This document shows positions 11,581 to 23,262 of a DNA stretch of 64,000 nucleotides, one piece after another. Position 1 is the stretch's first letter. The number at the start of each line of letters is the position of its first letter. The notes under the pieces are model-generated. The model saw only the letters and a program-made list of their open reading frames with translations, was not told where the DNA came from and ran no database searches. Source of the stretch: Vicia villosa (lineage: Eukaryota > Streptophyta > Magnoliopsida > Fabales > Fabaceae); the NCBI RefSeq assembly GCF_029867415.1, contig NW_026705399.1, positions 124,001 through 188,000 of the forward strand, given 5' to 3'. The position numbers and the translations under genes were made by a program.

Positions 11581-12348
11581 AAGGTGGAGATTTATAAGAA
11601 TTGGATCAAACTCTAGTGGTTCGAAGAGTAGCTTTTAGTTCGACAGGGTTAATGCATGTCGTCGAAGTATGTTTACATGTTGGTGTCGAAGACCTACATA
11701 CTGTAGTCGAAGTGTGTTCTAGTATGTGGAAGTTAAAATTCTGGGGTTGTTAGTATTTCAAATTGGGTCTGTTTGTTATGTATAGTTGTTTAAGTTAGCT
11801 TGTACCCTAAGTTGGCTAAGCTTGTAATGAGTATTTGTAAAAAAACTCACTAGTTTAGTATGTTAGGTTTATTATAAATACTCCCTCCGTCCCACAATGA
11901 GTGACCCAGCACACCATTTCACACAGATTAAGAAAAGTGTAAAAAAGTAAGAGAGAGAATATTGTTTTTACTAGAGTACCCTTATCATGTATTGGAAATG
12001 GTGAACTTTTTATTAATCAGAGGGTAAAATTGGAAAAAGTGTATTGGAGATTGAAATCGATCACTCATTTTGGGACATCATATTATTCCAAATGGGTCAC
12101 TCATTGTGGGACGGAGGGAGTAGTATACTAGTCTCTCATCATTGTATACTGCAAATCCTAATTTAGGGTGAGAGTGTTATTTGTTATTCTTGTAACACTT
12201 GTAATCTTGAATAAAGAGAAAGTAAAGAATAACAGTTATAACCAATTCTTGTTGTTCCTCTTGTTTATCATCTTTTCTACCCTTGTGTGTTTCTTGATCA
12301 AAAGGAAATAGTTTATACTTTGTTTATAAAGGCATCATTTTCACAACA
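11581..12348 (+). repeat. 3' LTR of the truncated copia element, with purine tract
   Basis: AAGGTGGAGATT at 11581-11592 is a typical copia purine tract just after the polyprotein end. The LTR follows and appears to end at CACAACA (12342-12348). Several TCGAAG repeats lie in the first third. Its TG start has decayed, so the left edge is approximate. A Stowaway MITE interrupts it. No matching 5' LTR exists in the window. Confidence 0.65.
11881..12120. mobile_element. Stowaway-type MITE (Tc1/mariner), 240 bp
   Basis: The ends are near-perfect inverted repeats opening CTCCCTCCGTCCCACAATGA, the classic Stowaway signature. It is flanked by the TA dinucleotide expected for Tc1/mariner (11879-11880 and 12121-12122). 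No coding capacity; it would depend on a mariner transposase elsewhere. It lies inside the copia LTR, so it arrived after that LTR. Confidence 0.95.
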
Positions 12349-12858
12349 TTATAGATAAATGAATGTTACAAATAATACACTTACCAAAGACGTATAAAAT
12401 TTGGGCTTTTTTCTAAGTCCATTCAACATATTGGTTCCCTCCACAACTTTATGTATTGAAAAAAAATTAAATATTACACGCTAAGCTAATTACAAAGTAA
12501 GAAAATATTACTAAAAGTCTCATATAATATAAACTTACGTAGAAACTATACGTTTCATCTTTAGTTCAAATGGTTTGGCTAAGGAAAATAACACAGTTAC
12601 CATATTCTGCTGAGGACGGTAATTAGTAATTGCCACATATTTTGCTTTAGAAACCACTGAATGAATACACGAGCATAATTAGTAATTATTAACATATGGA
12701 AACTAAATATAAGAGAAACCATAATTTCAAAATCACTTGCGAATAGATAAATGGTTCTAAATAACATGCTTTATTCTAATATCTTAACCGTGGTGATAAG
12801 TATATTTCAATCACTTTTTGAAAATTCGATGTAAGACGCATACTATTTGTCGTTATGT
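12349..12858. other. Gene-free stretch, probably CACTA interior
   Basis: AT-rich, no open frame of note. A few CCGTGG-like words (near 12788) echo the subterminal repeats at 881-1060, which is weak support for the same CACTA body. Confidence 0.35.
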
Positions 12859-13629
12859 CTAGCCACTCATTTCTAAACAAAAAATCCTATATATCTTTAG
12901 AATCAATAAAGAAACTTCTATATATGCATCATACTCTAATTGAAGAGGAATGAGTTCTTTAATAACCATGATGAAACATACCAATTTTCTTAACAAATCA
13001 TTAGAAGGAACTACCGTCTCATTTCGGGTATAGGTACGGGCATCTGAACAACTTCCTTGTATGCTCGCATCATCTAAAACAACTTTGTTAAGTAATTCAC
13101 CATCTTCATTTATACCCGGTTGAACTTTTACATCCATCAGTGCCAATTTCAGCATCGCAAAAACAACAACACATAACGCATATGTCATGTTATAAGACCA
13201 GAAAAAACATGCAACACACAAAATTAAATTTGTACATACCACATAAAGCACGTCCAACTCTTTCTTGCGCAATTCCCGCTCACGTGCTAATATTTCTTCC
13301 AACTTCTTATCGTAGATCTCGTCCATCTCTTTATTTTGCAATTCTCGCTCCTGTGCTAATCTTTCTTCAAACTTCTTATCTTAGTACTCATTAATATCTT
13401 TCTTTTGGGATTCTTTCTTTTATGGTATTATTTCCTCTAACTTCTTATCAATGAGCTCGTCCATATCTTTCTTGCGTAAACCTTTACTCTTTCTCGATGT
13501 TATAAAGTATAATTTAAGGTCGATGCCTTGTCCAACACCACAAGCACGTCCACCATGCTTCTTTGTTTCAATTGATTTTACTAAGATATCATGTCGTACA
13601 TATAGAACAAAGAAACCTTGACAGGCCAT
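12859..13629 (-). pseudogene. Plant transposon protein remnant (Ptta/En/Spm, Transposase_24-like)
   Basis: Two minus-strand blocks share the same style. The upstream one (13420-13629) has KHGGRACGVGQGIDLK, close to the KHGGR.RGVG block typical of plant Ptta/En/Spm proteins, and then KKDMDELIDKKLEEI. The second (12859-13341) has a charged segment (MDEIYDKKLEEILARERELR) and then degenerates. The two blocks are separated by stops, so the protein is broken. In this family the protein is the second CACTA product, thought to bind subterminal repeats. Minus orientation fits the left terminus at 881 being the 3' end. Assignment rests on motif recognition only. Confidence 0.55.
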
Positions 13630-14112
13630 ATTAACCCATAAATGTTACACACAACATTAATAAGATATCATTACCATAGAAATTTAAATTACACACAACA
13701 AATGCTACATTTAATATTCTAATTGGTAAAAGAATTTACTTACAATCTTCTCATCGACTGCATATAAGGCATCTAAAGTGAACTCTCTAGTTGGTCTTTG
13801 TCGGGCCGGGCCCTCTTCACATGAGCTGCAATCACGACTTATTGAGTCATCTCCCAGTTTTTATTTTTTCATTAATCCTTTCTTTCTAAAGCTTTTTGTA
13901 AATCCCACGAGACAATCTATGGGGATATTTATTTTTTTTCCTTGATTTCTTTTCTCGATTGACTTTAACCTATTATAAACATAGTGAGAATATTAACTTA
14001 CATGATTGTATCTAAAAAGCATCAGCATAAAACACAATAATATTATTCTTCAAAAAATAAGATTAATATTAACTAAGAAATCAGTAGAACTATAAGACTT
14101 GGCAAACTTCTT
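13630..14112. other. Gene-free stretch, likely CACTA interior
   Basis: Includes a less AT-rich patch near 13790-13850 that could be a decayed upstream part of the minus-strand transposon protein. No other structure is seen. It ends at the CCATA duplication of the solo LTR. Confidence 0.35.
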
Positions 14113-14117
14113 CCATA

Positions 14118-16107
14118 TGTAACGACCGTTTTTCTTTAATTCCTTATTTATGTGAATTAATTGTGATCTATCTGTTAATTATATGCTTAATTGATTTTAT
14201 GTTGTTTTATTTGGGAATTATTGGTATATAATATAAGATAGTAAGTGTGGTTGATAATTGGGACTAAGTTGGTATTAGTAAGTGAGGGGTGTTAGTTAGA
14301 GCCCATTAGTAATTTAAGATAGTAAGGGTTTAACTAAAACAAGGGTTTTAGAGGAAATAGAAATTAGAAGTTCATTTTGGGGTTTTGGTGAAAGAAGAGA
14401 AGAGAGGAGAGAAAGAGGAGAATCTCAAGGTTGAAGATAGAGTTGGCTTCAATCCAAAACCTAAGGTAAGTGTGGGATTCTTTCATGCTAAAGGGATGTA
14501 TGATGATGTTTTGGGTGGGGTTTTGATTATATGTTGTTATCCATGATTGTGTAGAAATTGAATAGAGATTGTTAGAGTTTATAATTGACTTCTATGAAAT
14601 TGTGAATCTAAGCATGCTTGAAGATGTTATGATGTTAGAAGACCCATAATAGGTGTTATAATTGTGTCTATAACATGTATTCTATTGATATTCGTGATGC
14701 TTGGTGTTTTCCAACTTGATTGGGTTGAGTTTAGGGGTTTTTGGATGGGTTTTGTATGCTGTTTTCTGTGTTTGGGGTTTTCTGAAAATCGTCAGTTCGC
14801 GCCGCGAACCACTGTTGGCGCCGCGAACTGCTTGGCAGAAAGTTAGGGATTTTGTGGATTCGCTCAGTTCGCGCCGCGAACCCTGTTGGCGCCGCGAACC
14901 CTGTTTTGTAGAACCTTTTCCAAACTTTGAAATGATGTAACTTTTGAACCGTAACTCCTTTTTAAGTGCAGTTTGAACCTATGCGAAGCTATAATTGAGA
15001 TCTTTCTAATGAATATGATTTAGGAATGCTTATAAACCTTTTTAATCCTTCTTTAAATGTATTTGTTTGATGTTATGATTTGTGTGGTGAAGTGGTGTGT
15101 TGTTGTATGATGATGCAACGTAGCGACGTGATTGGGAAGTGGTGAATTACTATAAAAGTAATGATGTCTAGTCAGTATTTGTGATGTATTTGTGAATATC
15201 GTGTTTGTATGGATGTTGCATTTAGTGAGTCACATCCATTGCATAAAGAGACGGTGGCCTTAATGGTAAAAAGTGACGGTGGCCTTAATGGCAATTAGCG
15301 ACGGTGTGCCCAATGGCAAATCTTGAGACGTGGGAGTTTTACGCCAAATGGTACCACATGCATTTGCATAAGTCGAGTCACATGTGAATTGCATTCGAGT
15401 CTTATTTGATTATGATGCGGTGACTTGATGATGAGATGTTTGTTGCGATTGTGTGGAATCTTACTTACGAATTGTATATATTGTCATAGTTGAATTGATG
15501 ACCTTGTTGTCGTTCTTAAGTTGATTATGTGATGTGAAATCATTGTATTGAGTATTGTGATGAGAGGTGGTGACCAATGTATGATCTTTTCTCTTGCTTA
15601 GAATATTATCATACGTTTCTTTATAATGAATGATATCTCACCCCTTATGTTTGAATGTTACCCTCCGTTGGTAACGTGCAGGTAACGACGTGGAGTAGCC
15701 GTGTACCTTATAGCTCGAGTCGGTGTGTCAATGCTCTGATACGTAGCACTCGGGGGAATGTTTGCGATACTTGCTTGTGTCTTGTTTTATGTTGATTATC
15801 TTTTCTTGAACTTTGATGTTATGTCTTGTGGAAACGTTTTGGACCTATTGTGCCATGTTAACAAGAATATAAGACTTGGATATTGCATTGTTATTTGGAC
15901 TCCGCTGCAATATGATGAAGTTGTTTGGATTAAATGTTCAATGAATTATGAGTTTCCTCCGATATAAGTGTTATGTATCCATGTACTTTGAGCATGAATT
16001 GTAGTTTTGTTTAAGTCGAATATGTGATGCCTCAAATTTGTTGCTTGTTCCGATGTTTTATACTCTGTTTGCTCTTATTAATTGAGGGGTAGATTTGGGG
16101 TGTTACA
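14118..16107 (+). repeat. Solo gypsy LTR, 1990 bp, with TSD CCATA
   Basis: Starts TGTAACGACC and ends GGTGTTACA, with CCATA at 14113-14117 and again at 16108-16112. There is no primer site, coding region or second LTR, so unequal recombination between two LTRs probably removed the interior. Its plan matches the LTRs of elements 1 and 2: a GC-rich palindromic block (four GCGCCGCG cores, about 14797-14895), then a line like ATGATGTAACTTTTGAACCG, then a TGGTACCACATGCAT segment and a region before the end where tcatgctctg-type sequence recurs. Confidence 0.92.
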
Positions 16108-16123
16108 CCATACATGCTTTTCA

Positions 16124-16310
16124 CACTAGTACAAAACACGTATTTGTTAAGTTGGTAAAAAAATGAATTGTTAGGTTGGTTCCAAAACCAACTTAAGAGT
16201 AGGCGTTGTAATGACTTGTTAAATCAAACTTTCTACCCGACCTTCCAAAATTAATAATAAAATTAAGTAAAGGTCTAACCGACCTAACAAATATTATTAA
16301 TTTGAAAAAT
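16124..16310 (+). mobile_element. Second CACTA terminus with subterminal repeats
   Basis: CACTAGTACAAAACACG is a typical CACTA end, preceded by TCA. The words GTTAGGTTGGTT, ACCAACTTAAG and ACCGACCTAAC recur in both orientations within 190 bases, as in CACTA subterminal regions. Its sequence differs from the terminus at 881, so it is a different family. The opposite end was not found. Confidence 0.6.
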
Positions 16311-17409
16311 AAAAGATAATACAAACTATATTTTTAAAAATAAAATATTCTATTTTATTACTAGGTGCAAAATAAGGAATTAGTGATAAAATATCTTCCA
16401 ACATAAACACAAAATATATATAGATAATGATCAATAGTCAATCTTTTAATGTAGAAAGCAACTACTAGATATATTCATTGCAACTAATCTCCAACTATAA
16501 CAATAGAAACCTATTGGGTTAGCAAAAACTAGCATCAATGGTAACAATTACCAAAGTACAAGCAATGCAATTTCAATTCCCCAATCATGAGTAAAACTGA
16601 ATTAAGCGACATTGATTTAACATGATACCCGACCAAGAAAAAGAGAATTCCGAACCTTTATCTTTTCATATGTTCAACTATCTGAATGTTTTCTTCCTCG
16701 AACTGGTCCCTCTCTTCCATTGCAATCCATAACCATGCTTGAGCAGCATCAGATGGAAGTAAATGAAGCAACTAAAAATAAAGGGACCCACAAAGAATAT
16801 GAGATGATTCTATCAATAAAAGATAAGCAAACATTTTCTTAATCACATGCTAGAAAACTAGTCCATGTATTATATCACTCACTAGTAAATTAATCCCTGA
16901 ATTAGACTACTTAATGTCGAACTAGTCCTTACAAGTTAACAAAAGAACCAAATTGCCTTGAATAATTCAAAAATGGATCTTTTATGCCTATTCACAAAGT
17001 TCAAGGGTGTAATTAAACGAGCTCTATAATTTCAAGGGGAAGATTTATGATTCACTCTTGTATAAACTATTGATAAAGATCGCCACTAGATGTTTATGCT
17101 TCGCCACAATACATAAACCCATCCCCCATCCCAAAAATGTAAACCAATTAAAAGCGATAAAGGTATCAATCTTGCAAAGCAACTCCACCTTTTATATTAT
17201 ATATTTGTATGAAAAGGAAGAAATACAACACATTTGGAAAAAACCATTTGGAAAAAACCTATATCGCATAAAATACCCTCCACAAACAAAGTATTGGCAA
17301 TGCAATTTCAATTCCACAATATATTAACCAAGAACAATTGGCATCTAAAGCATAAGTGAGTGTTGAAAAATGTTACTAAAATTAGATAATATATTCAAAT
17401 TATGTAAAA
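16311..17409. other. Mostly non-coding stretch; one exon-like island
   Basis: Apart from the minus-strand terminal exon at 16658-16771 I see no coding signal. It may be the CACTA interior or the 3' flank of the unrecognised gene. Confidence 0.35.
16658..16771 (-). pseudogene. Exon-like island, last exon of an unrecognised gene
   Basis: On the minus strand a pyrimidine-rich tract and AG acceptor precede a 114-base open segment of 37 codons ending in TAA at 16658-16660. The product includes PSDAAQAWLWIAMEERD and is rich in acidic residues. The clean acceptor and phase-0 stop suggest a genuine terminal exon. I do not recognise the protein. It could belong with the minus-strand islands at 20650-22063, with the Helitron block lying in the intron between, or be a fragment carried by the CACTA element. 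Confidence 0.35.
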
Positions 17410-20160
17410 CTAGTGGGACGTCCGTGCATTCACACGGGCACTGACGTGGTACGCACACTTTTGTTTTTAAAATATAAATAAAAAAATAAAATCGTTTTAC
17501 CAAAATAGTTTACTATTATTTTTTAAAAAACAAATTAAAAAAATTGTTTTATATCAATAATATATATTTCAAAATCTTAAAAAATATTAGTAACATAAAT
17601 TAAAAATAATTTAAAATAAAAATATTAGTAACATAAATAATTAAAATACAACACATTTTCTCGTGTTTGGATTCATACATTATTTTAAATTTTTTAATTT
17701 TTTATTTTTTTAATTGTATAAAAAAATGTAACAATCCGTAGATTCGCATAAATTCTGATCTCGATGCTCGTGCGTTCGCACGGATACTGGTGTTACACAC
17801 GCTTTTGTTTTCAAAATGTAATAAAAATAAAAGGATAGAAAGAGAAAATTGCTTAACTAAAAAGTTTATCATTTTTATTAATTTTTTTTATATATTTGGA
17901 GCATAAATATAGTTTTTCCATATATACAAATATTTGGATCAATCGTATATTTTCCCGTATGTAAATATTAAATTTGTTTTGGCATTATTTATAAAAATAT
18001 TTATCCAATCATTTAGTTTAATAAATATCAACTAATAACATAATATTTGAAAATATTTGTTTAATTGTATAAATAAATATTAGTAATATAAATAAATACA
18101 TTTTATCCGTGTTCGGATTCATACATTATTTAAAATATATTTACTTTTATTTTCTTTAATTGTACAAAAAAATAAATAATATGTGAGTTCGCACGAATTC
18201 TAGCATAGTACGTACGCTTTTGTTTTTAAAATGTACTAAAAATGTAAATAAGAAAACACATTATTTTACCAAAGTAGTTTATTATTTTTAAAATAAAAAA
18301 ATTATAATAAGAATGAAAAAACAGAAAGACAAAATTACTTAACCAACCAAGAAAGTTTGTTATTTTAAAAAATCATATATATTTTTATTAATACTAGTAA
18401 GATACCCGTGCGGAAGCACGGGTAAATTTATTTGATATTGTATAAAATTTAATTAAATACGTATAAATTTAAAATGAATGGTTTAATTATAAATGAAAAA
18501 TGATTAAATAAATTCAATTATATTAAATAATCATATAAAAAAGAATTTGTAAGATGAAGATAAACAAAATGAAATTTTAACATTTAAAAATAAAAATTGT
18601 CTCTCAATTAATAGGAATTATTGATTAAAATAAAAAAGATATTGTGTTGATAATGATTTGTGAAATAAAAAATTTATTTGATGCGATATAAAATATATTT
18701 AAATACAAATGTAAAATGAATAATAATCATATATATTTAATTGTATTAAATAATCATAAAAAAAGAATCATGTTGATAGTGACCCTTAATAAAAATAAGA
18801 ATATTATCTCTCAAATTAAAACAATGATTGATTAAAGTTAAATAAATATTGTGCTGAGAGTGACTCGTCAGTTAACAAATTTTTTAATTTTATTAAAATT
18901 AAAAAATAATTTTTTTAGGGATAATAACTAAATATAAAAAAATTAAAATGAAAGTAAGAAAGTATGGGAAAAAATGTGAGAGAAATCTGAAATTTTAATT
19001 AAGATAGAGAAAGTGTGTAATGATCGATAGTGACCCGTGAGATAAATAAATATTTAATTTTATTAAAATTAAAAAATAAGTTATTAATATTTTTTGTGAT
19101 AATAAGTAAATGGAGAAAAATTAAAATGAAAGTAAGAAAGTGTGGAAAAATGAAATGTGAAAAAATTTGAAATTTGAAACAAGAGCGAGATGATGTGTGT
19201 TTGGGAGAAAAAGAATTGAGGTTGTCAAGTGTCCAATGATGATTGAAAGTTGAAGGCCTATTTAGCTAGTTTCTAAAATGTCCAAATGGTAGTGTAAATT
19301 ATTTTAGAAGAAAGGCATAATTGCCAGTTTGGTCAATCTATTAGTTTTAGCTTTATAGTAGATTTAGAGCATAAATATAGTTTTTCTATTTATACAAATA
19401 TTTGGATGAATGGTATATTTTCCCTTATGTAAATATTAAATTTGTTTTGACATTATTTATAAAAATATTAATGCAATCATTTAGTTTTATAAATATCAAC
19501 TAATAATGACATAGTATTTGAAAATATTATTTTAATTATATAAATAAATATTAGTACCATAAATAAATATATTTTTCTGTGTTTGGATTCATACATAATT
19601 TAAAATATATTTACTTTTATTTTTTTAATTGTACAAAAATGTAATAACCTGTGAGTTCGTACGAATTCTGATATGGATACAGATGCATTCGTAGGGTAGT
19701 GGTGCATCACGCACATATGTTTATAAAAAGTAATAAGAATGAAAAAACAGAAACAAAAAATTACTTAATCAAGAAAGTTTATTATTTTTAAAAGAAAAAT
19801 ATATTTTTATTTATATTTGGTGCATAAATATAATTTCTCCATTTATAATAATATTTGTATAAACAATATATTTTCCCGTGTTAAAAAATGTATATAAAAT
19901 ATATACAAATTCAAAAGTATTGACCCGTCGAAAATATATATTTTAGTTGAAAAAATAAAGAAAATAATTATTTGAATGTTGTAAATACTTTTTATTTGTT
20001 GACTCGTGTTTTAAAATTAAGAAATATTTTTTTACAAAGATGCATAAGATTCATATAGTATGAATTAACATAAGCAAAAATATAGTATGAATATAAAATT
20101 CATATAGTATGACTTTACATAAACAAAAATATAGTATGAATGTATCCATCTTTTTTATAA
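17410..20160 (-). repeat. AT-rich Helitron-type repeat block
   Basis: At 17410 the plus strand reads CTAG and then, after a short spacer, an imperfect CCGTG/CACGG hairpin (17422-17437). Read on the minus strand this is a Helitron 3' end (hairpin, then CTAG before T). Inside the block the same kind of sequence recurs: a CGTGCGTTCGCACG palindrome near 17770 and related words near 18187 and 19650, each followed by an ACGC(A/T)..TTTTGTTTT-like stretch and a paralogous GGAGCATAAATATAGTTTTTCC-type tail (about 17900, 19370, 19820). The right end was not identified. No helicase coding is present, so it is non-autonomous at most. Confidence 0.5.
18394..19362 (-). mobile_element. Non-autonomous Helitron, 969 bp, both ends visible
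   Basis: On the minus strand it begins TCTACTATAAAGC after an A and ends with a perfect 8-bp-stem hairpin ACCCGTGC-GGAA-GCACGGGT (plus 18404-18423), ten bases, then CTAG before a T. TC start, hairpin near the 3' end, CTRR end and insertion between A and T are the Helitron hallmarks. Paralogous copies of the flanking repeat nearby (about 17870-17910 and 19800-19830) run across the corresponding point without the insert, which supports the boundaries. No coding capacity is seen. Confidence 0.85.
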
Positions 20161-20649
20161 ATATTTAATATGTAATAAAATTAATTGAATAAAAATAATG
20201 ACAAATTTATGTTTTTTATAAAAAAGTTGTGTTTTTCATACATCATGATTGTCTCATGCTTTTTATTGAAATAATTATTAATTATTATAGCAATTTTTAG
20301 TATAAAAATTATTATTTTATCATTACAAAATACAATTTAAATGGGTAAAAGTATCATTAAAATATTTTTTTATTATTAAATATTTAAACATTATAAAACT
20401 AAATACAATTTTGAAATAAATTATATATTTTCTATTAACATTCAAAAAATATTAAATGTTGTTTTTTATCCAATATTGATTATAATTTATAAGACTTTTA
20501 GAACAATGAAGAATGTATTCCCAATCAAATATTAAGCGAAGTACTGCTCAAAATGCTAGCAGCTTGCAACCTAGGTAATCTTTTCTTGTAACATTTCCTC
20601 TTTATTTCCAATTAATGTTTTATTCATGTCTTTTAATTTAAAGTTGGCA
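20161..20649. other. Gene-free AT-rich stretch
   Basis: Very AT-rich; no motif, TSD or frame of note. It may include the unrecognised right end of the Helitron block. Confidence 0.4.
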
Positions 20650-22063
20650 TCTCTTTCAACCTATCAAACTCATCCTTTTGTGGTACTGATGGAACTTCGA
20701 GAGAGCCAAGTTGCTTTTCAATATCAACACATTGCACTTCTAAACTTTCAAGCTGAAGCAGAAGGGGAAAGAACTCAATTCCTGTCACAAATAACTCCAT
20801 AAAACCACTTCAAAAGTGTGGAAATTCCAAACTTCAACAATAGTCAAACCTGAAAATGTTACAAAGCAAAATATGAATAACTAATAAAATTGATTAACAG
20901 AAGATAATACTTATATAGCAACACTATCAATTGGAATCTTTTAAGACATATGCACAGATAATTCATGAGTTGTAAAATAATTTTCCATTTACCCATTAAA
21001 TTGTAGTAAATCATAATAACTAAATCAAATTATTAACTGCAATATTGAGATATCATTCTTGTGCTGATGGAAGACAACTTCCTTTGGATAAAAGGGTTCC
21101 TTTGCTATCTTTTCAAACCTGTACAGGTTCCAACATAACAGTCGATCCAACAAATAAACCTAAAACAACTAAAAATATTAAGGATAATCTGAACCTAACT
21201 TTAATTTTCACCCGCAATGAATTTAATGAATTTATAATAAGAGATTTATAAATTAAATCAAAAAACATACACCAAAAAATATTGCAAACCTTCAAAATTA
21301 AGGTATCCCATGACAGTGAGCATTTTCAATATCAAAGGGTGAACAAACAACATCAACAATGTGTTTCTTTGTTTCTTTGGAGTATTGTACTCAAAATGCA
21401 TCTGTATAGCCACAAAACTAACGGTAATTAGTAAGCCACAAAACATGGATCAAATCATAGACATAGAGATTAAAAGGATCATTCCCATATTTGAGTGATT
21501 ACCTGCAAATCTTTTAGCAAATTTTGTCATCTCAAGGCAAGGACCCAAACCTAAGAACATATATGTGGAATATACATGTATATATCATAACCACATATCT
21601 AAAAAATAAAAACAACCTTTGCAAAGCCATTGTCATTCCTCTTGACAATTTCTTTAATAGCCTTCTGCATAACTTTTTCTTCTCTCTGAATATTTAAATT
21701 GAACCACACAACCATAATCAAACATAACCAAAACATAAATAATTAGAATAATAAATAAATTAGGGTTTAAATATAAAAAAAGGAGATTAGTGTAAATTTG
21801 AGGTTTAATATTTTGACAGAACATCGACGATAGCACGTGTAATTAAATCTTCTACACTATCTTCTATTTAATTAGGTTTGATGCATTTGTAATCCCTCTT
21901 TTCATATCTCCAAACTTCAAATCAATGGAAGAACAATAGAATAACAAAAAATCTATAGCCAAATATACACAAGTGATTTATGTTGGATTTGAAGCTGAGG
22001 GTTGATCAAAGAGAGGCGAGCGATGATTTCCTGAGATAGTGATGCATCTAAATTTGAGGCCAT
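20650..22063 (-). pseudogene. Minus-strand exon-like islands of an unrecognised gene
   Basis: Several islands look like exons. At 22063 an ATG opens MASNLDASLSQEIIAR.., preceded by a CT-rich stretch like a plant 5' UTR (22064-22220). 21617-21685 is a 69-base open segment (VMQKAIKEIVKRNDNGFAK) with AG acceptor and GT donor. Near 21500-21550 the frame LGPCLEMTKFAKRFA lies before a GTAA donor. 21290-21401 has acceptor CTATACAG and donor GTTTGC. About 20650-20800 gives a leucine- and acid-rich segment including LQLESLEVQCVDIEKQLG. The islands do not all join in phase, so this is probably a decayed gene or captured gene fragment. I do not recognise the protein. 16658-16771 may be its last exon. 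Confidence 0.35.
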
Positions 22064-22773
22064 CGACGATTTATGAGACGGCGGCGTCGTTATTAGGTTG
22101 TGGTCTTCTGAAGTTAGTTGAATCGCTAGAGAGATCAGTGGGGAGAAGAGAAATAGAAAGTGAAAGGAAATGGTGTGAGAGTATAAGAGATATGGTGCGA
22201 GAGTAGAAGAGATATGTTATACGTTACATTTGAGATGGGAAATCAAACGGTTTATCCTGGAAACAAATGAAATAATTAATGTACAGAATAATAATTATTA
22301 GGTTGAACATAGAGAGTGCAAAAAAAATTGTTTTCCAAAGATCATGCCATTACTTTGGTCCAATCGGAAAATGTAAGAGTGATTAGCATTAAATGGAATT
22401 GGAACAATAATTTTAAGACAAAAATTACCCTCACAAATTCAAATTTTTGATTTAAATAAAAAAGGGTACTTTAGAGATTTCCAGAACATATTATTTTCTT
22501 ATATGGTAGATTTAAACAAATGGATTCCTTTTAAAGTTCTATAATTTTTAATTTATTATACTAGTTTAAGGTTAAACATTAAAAAGAAAACACATGCTAC
22601 TTACAAAGTATTCCTCTTATCATTGTCACTAGTTTATCCTAATTGTTGTATAGCTTGAAGACAACCATGCAAAATAGTAAATATCTAGAGCCATGGCTAC
22701 AAATGATTGTTTGAAAACTATAAAACTAATAATAAAAACCAAATTAATTAACTCACTTGGTTGGTTGTTCATT
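22064..22773. other. Possible 5' UTR and upstream region, otherwise gene-free
   Basis: 22064-22220 is purine-rich on the plus strand, so CT-rich on the minus strand like many plant leaders. Beyond it there is only AT-rich sequence with no clear TATA box assigned. Confidence 0.3.
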
Positions 22774-22899
22774 TTAGGATGCAACTGCAAGGTCATTTAA
22801 CACTAGAAAAGCATCATCCTCCATTGCTTGGTCTCCATCATATTGCTCATATACAACTTCACCAGCACACTCCCACACCTTTTTAAAGACTTTATGCAT
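22774..22899 (-). pseudogene. Short exon-like minus-strand ORF, unrecognised
   Basis: A 41-codon open segment ending in TAA (22774-22776). Its product contains KVWECAGEVVYEQYDGDQ and AFLVLNDLAVAS. The composition is coding-like, but length and lack of context make it weak. It could be a last exon of a gene fragment. I do not recognise the family. Confidence 0.25.
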
Positions 22900-23257
22900 T
22901 GAAAATTAAAACATACAATGCATGAAAGCTAAGAAATGAAAATATACCTAGGAGAAATAATATTTACTACATCTAGACACGAAGTTATGCCTATTTATAT
23001 CAATTTCCTTAATTCTCTACATTTTAATTGATATAACCACAAATAATACAAATAACACAATTCTGGAAACAATAAAAACAAAGCCAAGAACAAATAAATG
23101 GCAGCAGGAAATGCTATTGTTTGAATGGTCTTTCCAAGACCCATGTTTCATAAATCATGTAAGGCAATAGATTTCTTAAAAGGGACATTGAAATAGACTT
23201 TTAACTAACTAATTAGCATCATATTTATTGATCACAAAGAACTTAAGTCCAAGAGTA
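22900..23257. other. Gene-free stretch
   Basis: AT-rich; no feature found before the solo LTR duplication at 23258. Confidence 0.45.
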
Positions 23258-23262
23258 GAGAA

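Noticed and set aside
14664..14940. Plus-strand frames of 60 and 79 codons
   Set aside because: Lie inside the solo LTR across the GCGCCGCG block; low-complexity artefacts.
17756..17800. CRISPR-like or tRNA-like palindrome array
   Set aside because: Palindromes are few, irregularly spaced and match Helitron 3' hairpins; this is a plant genome.
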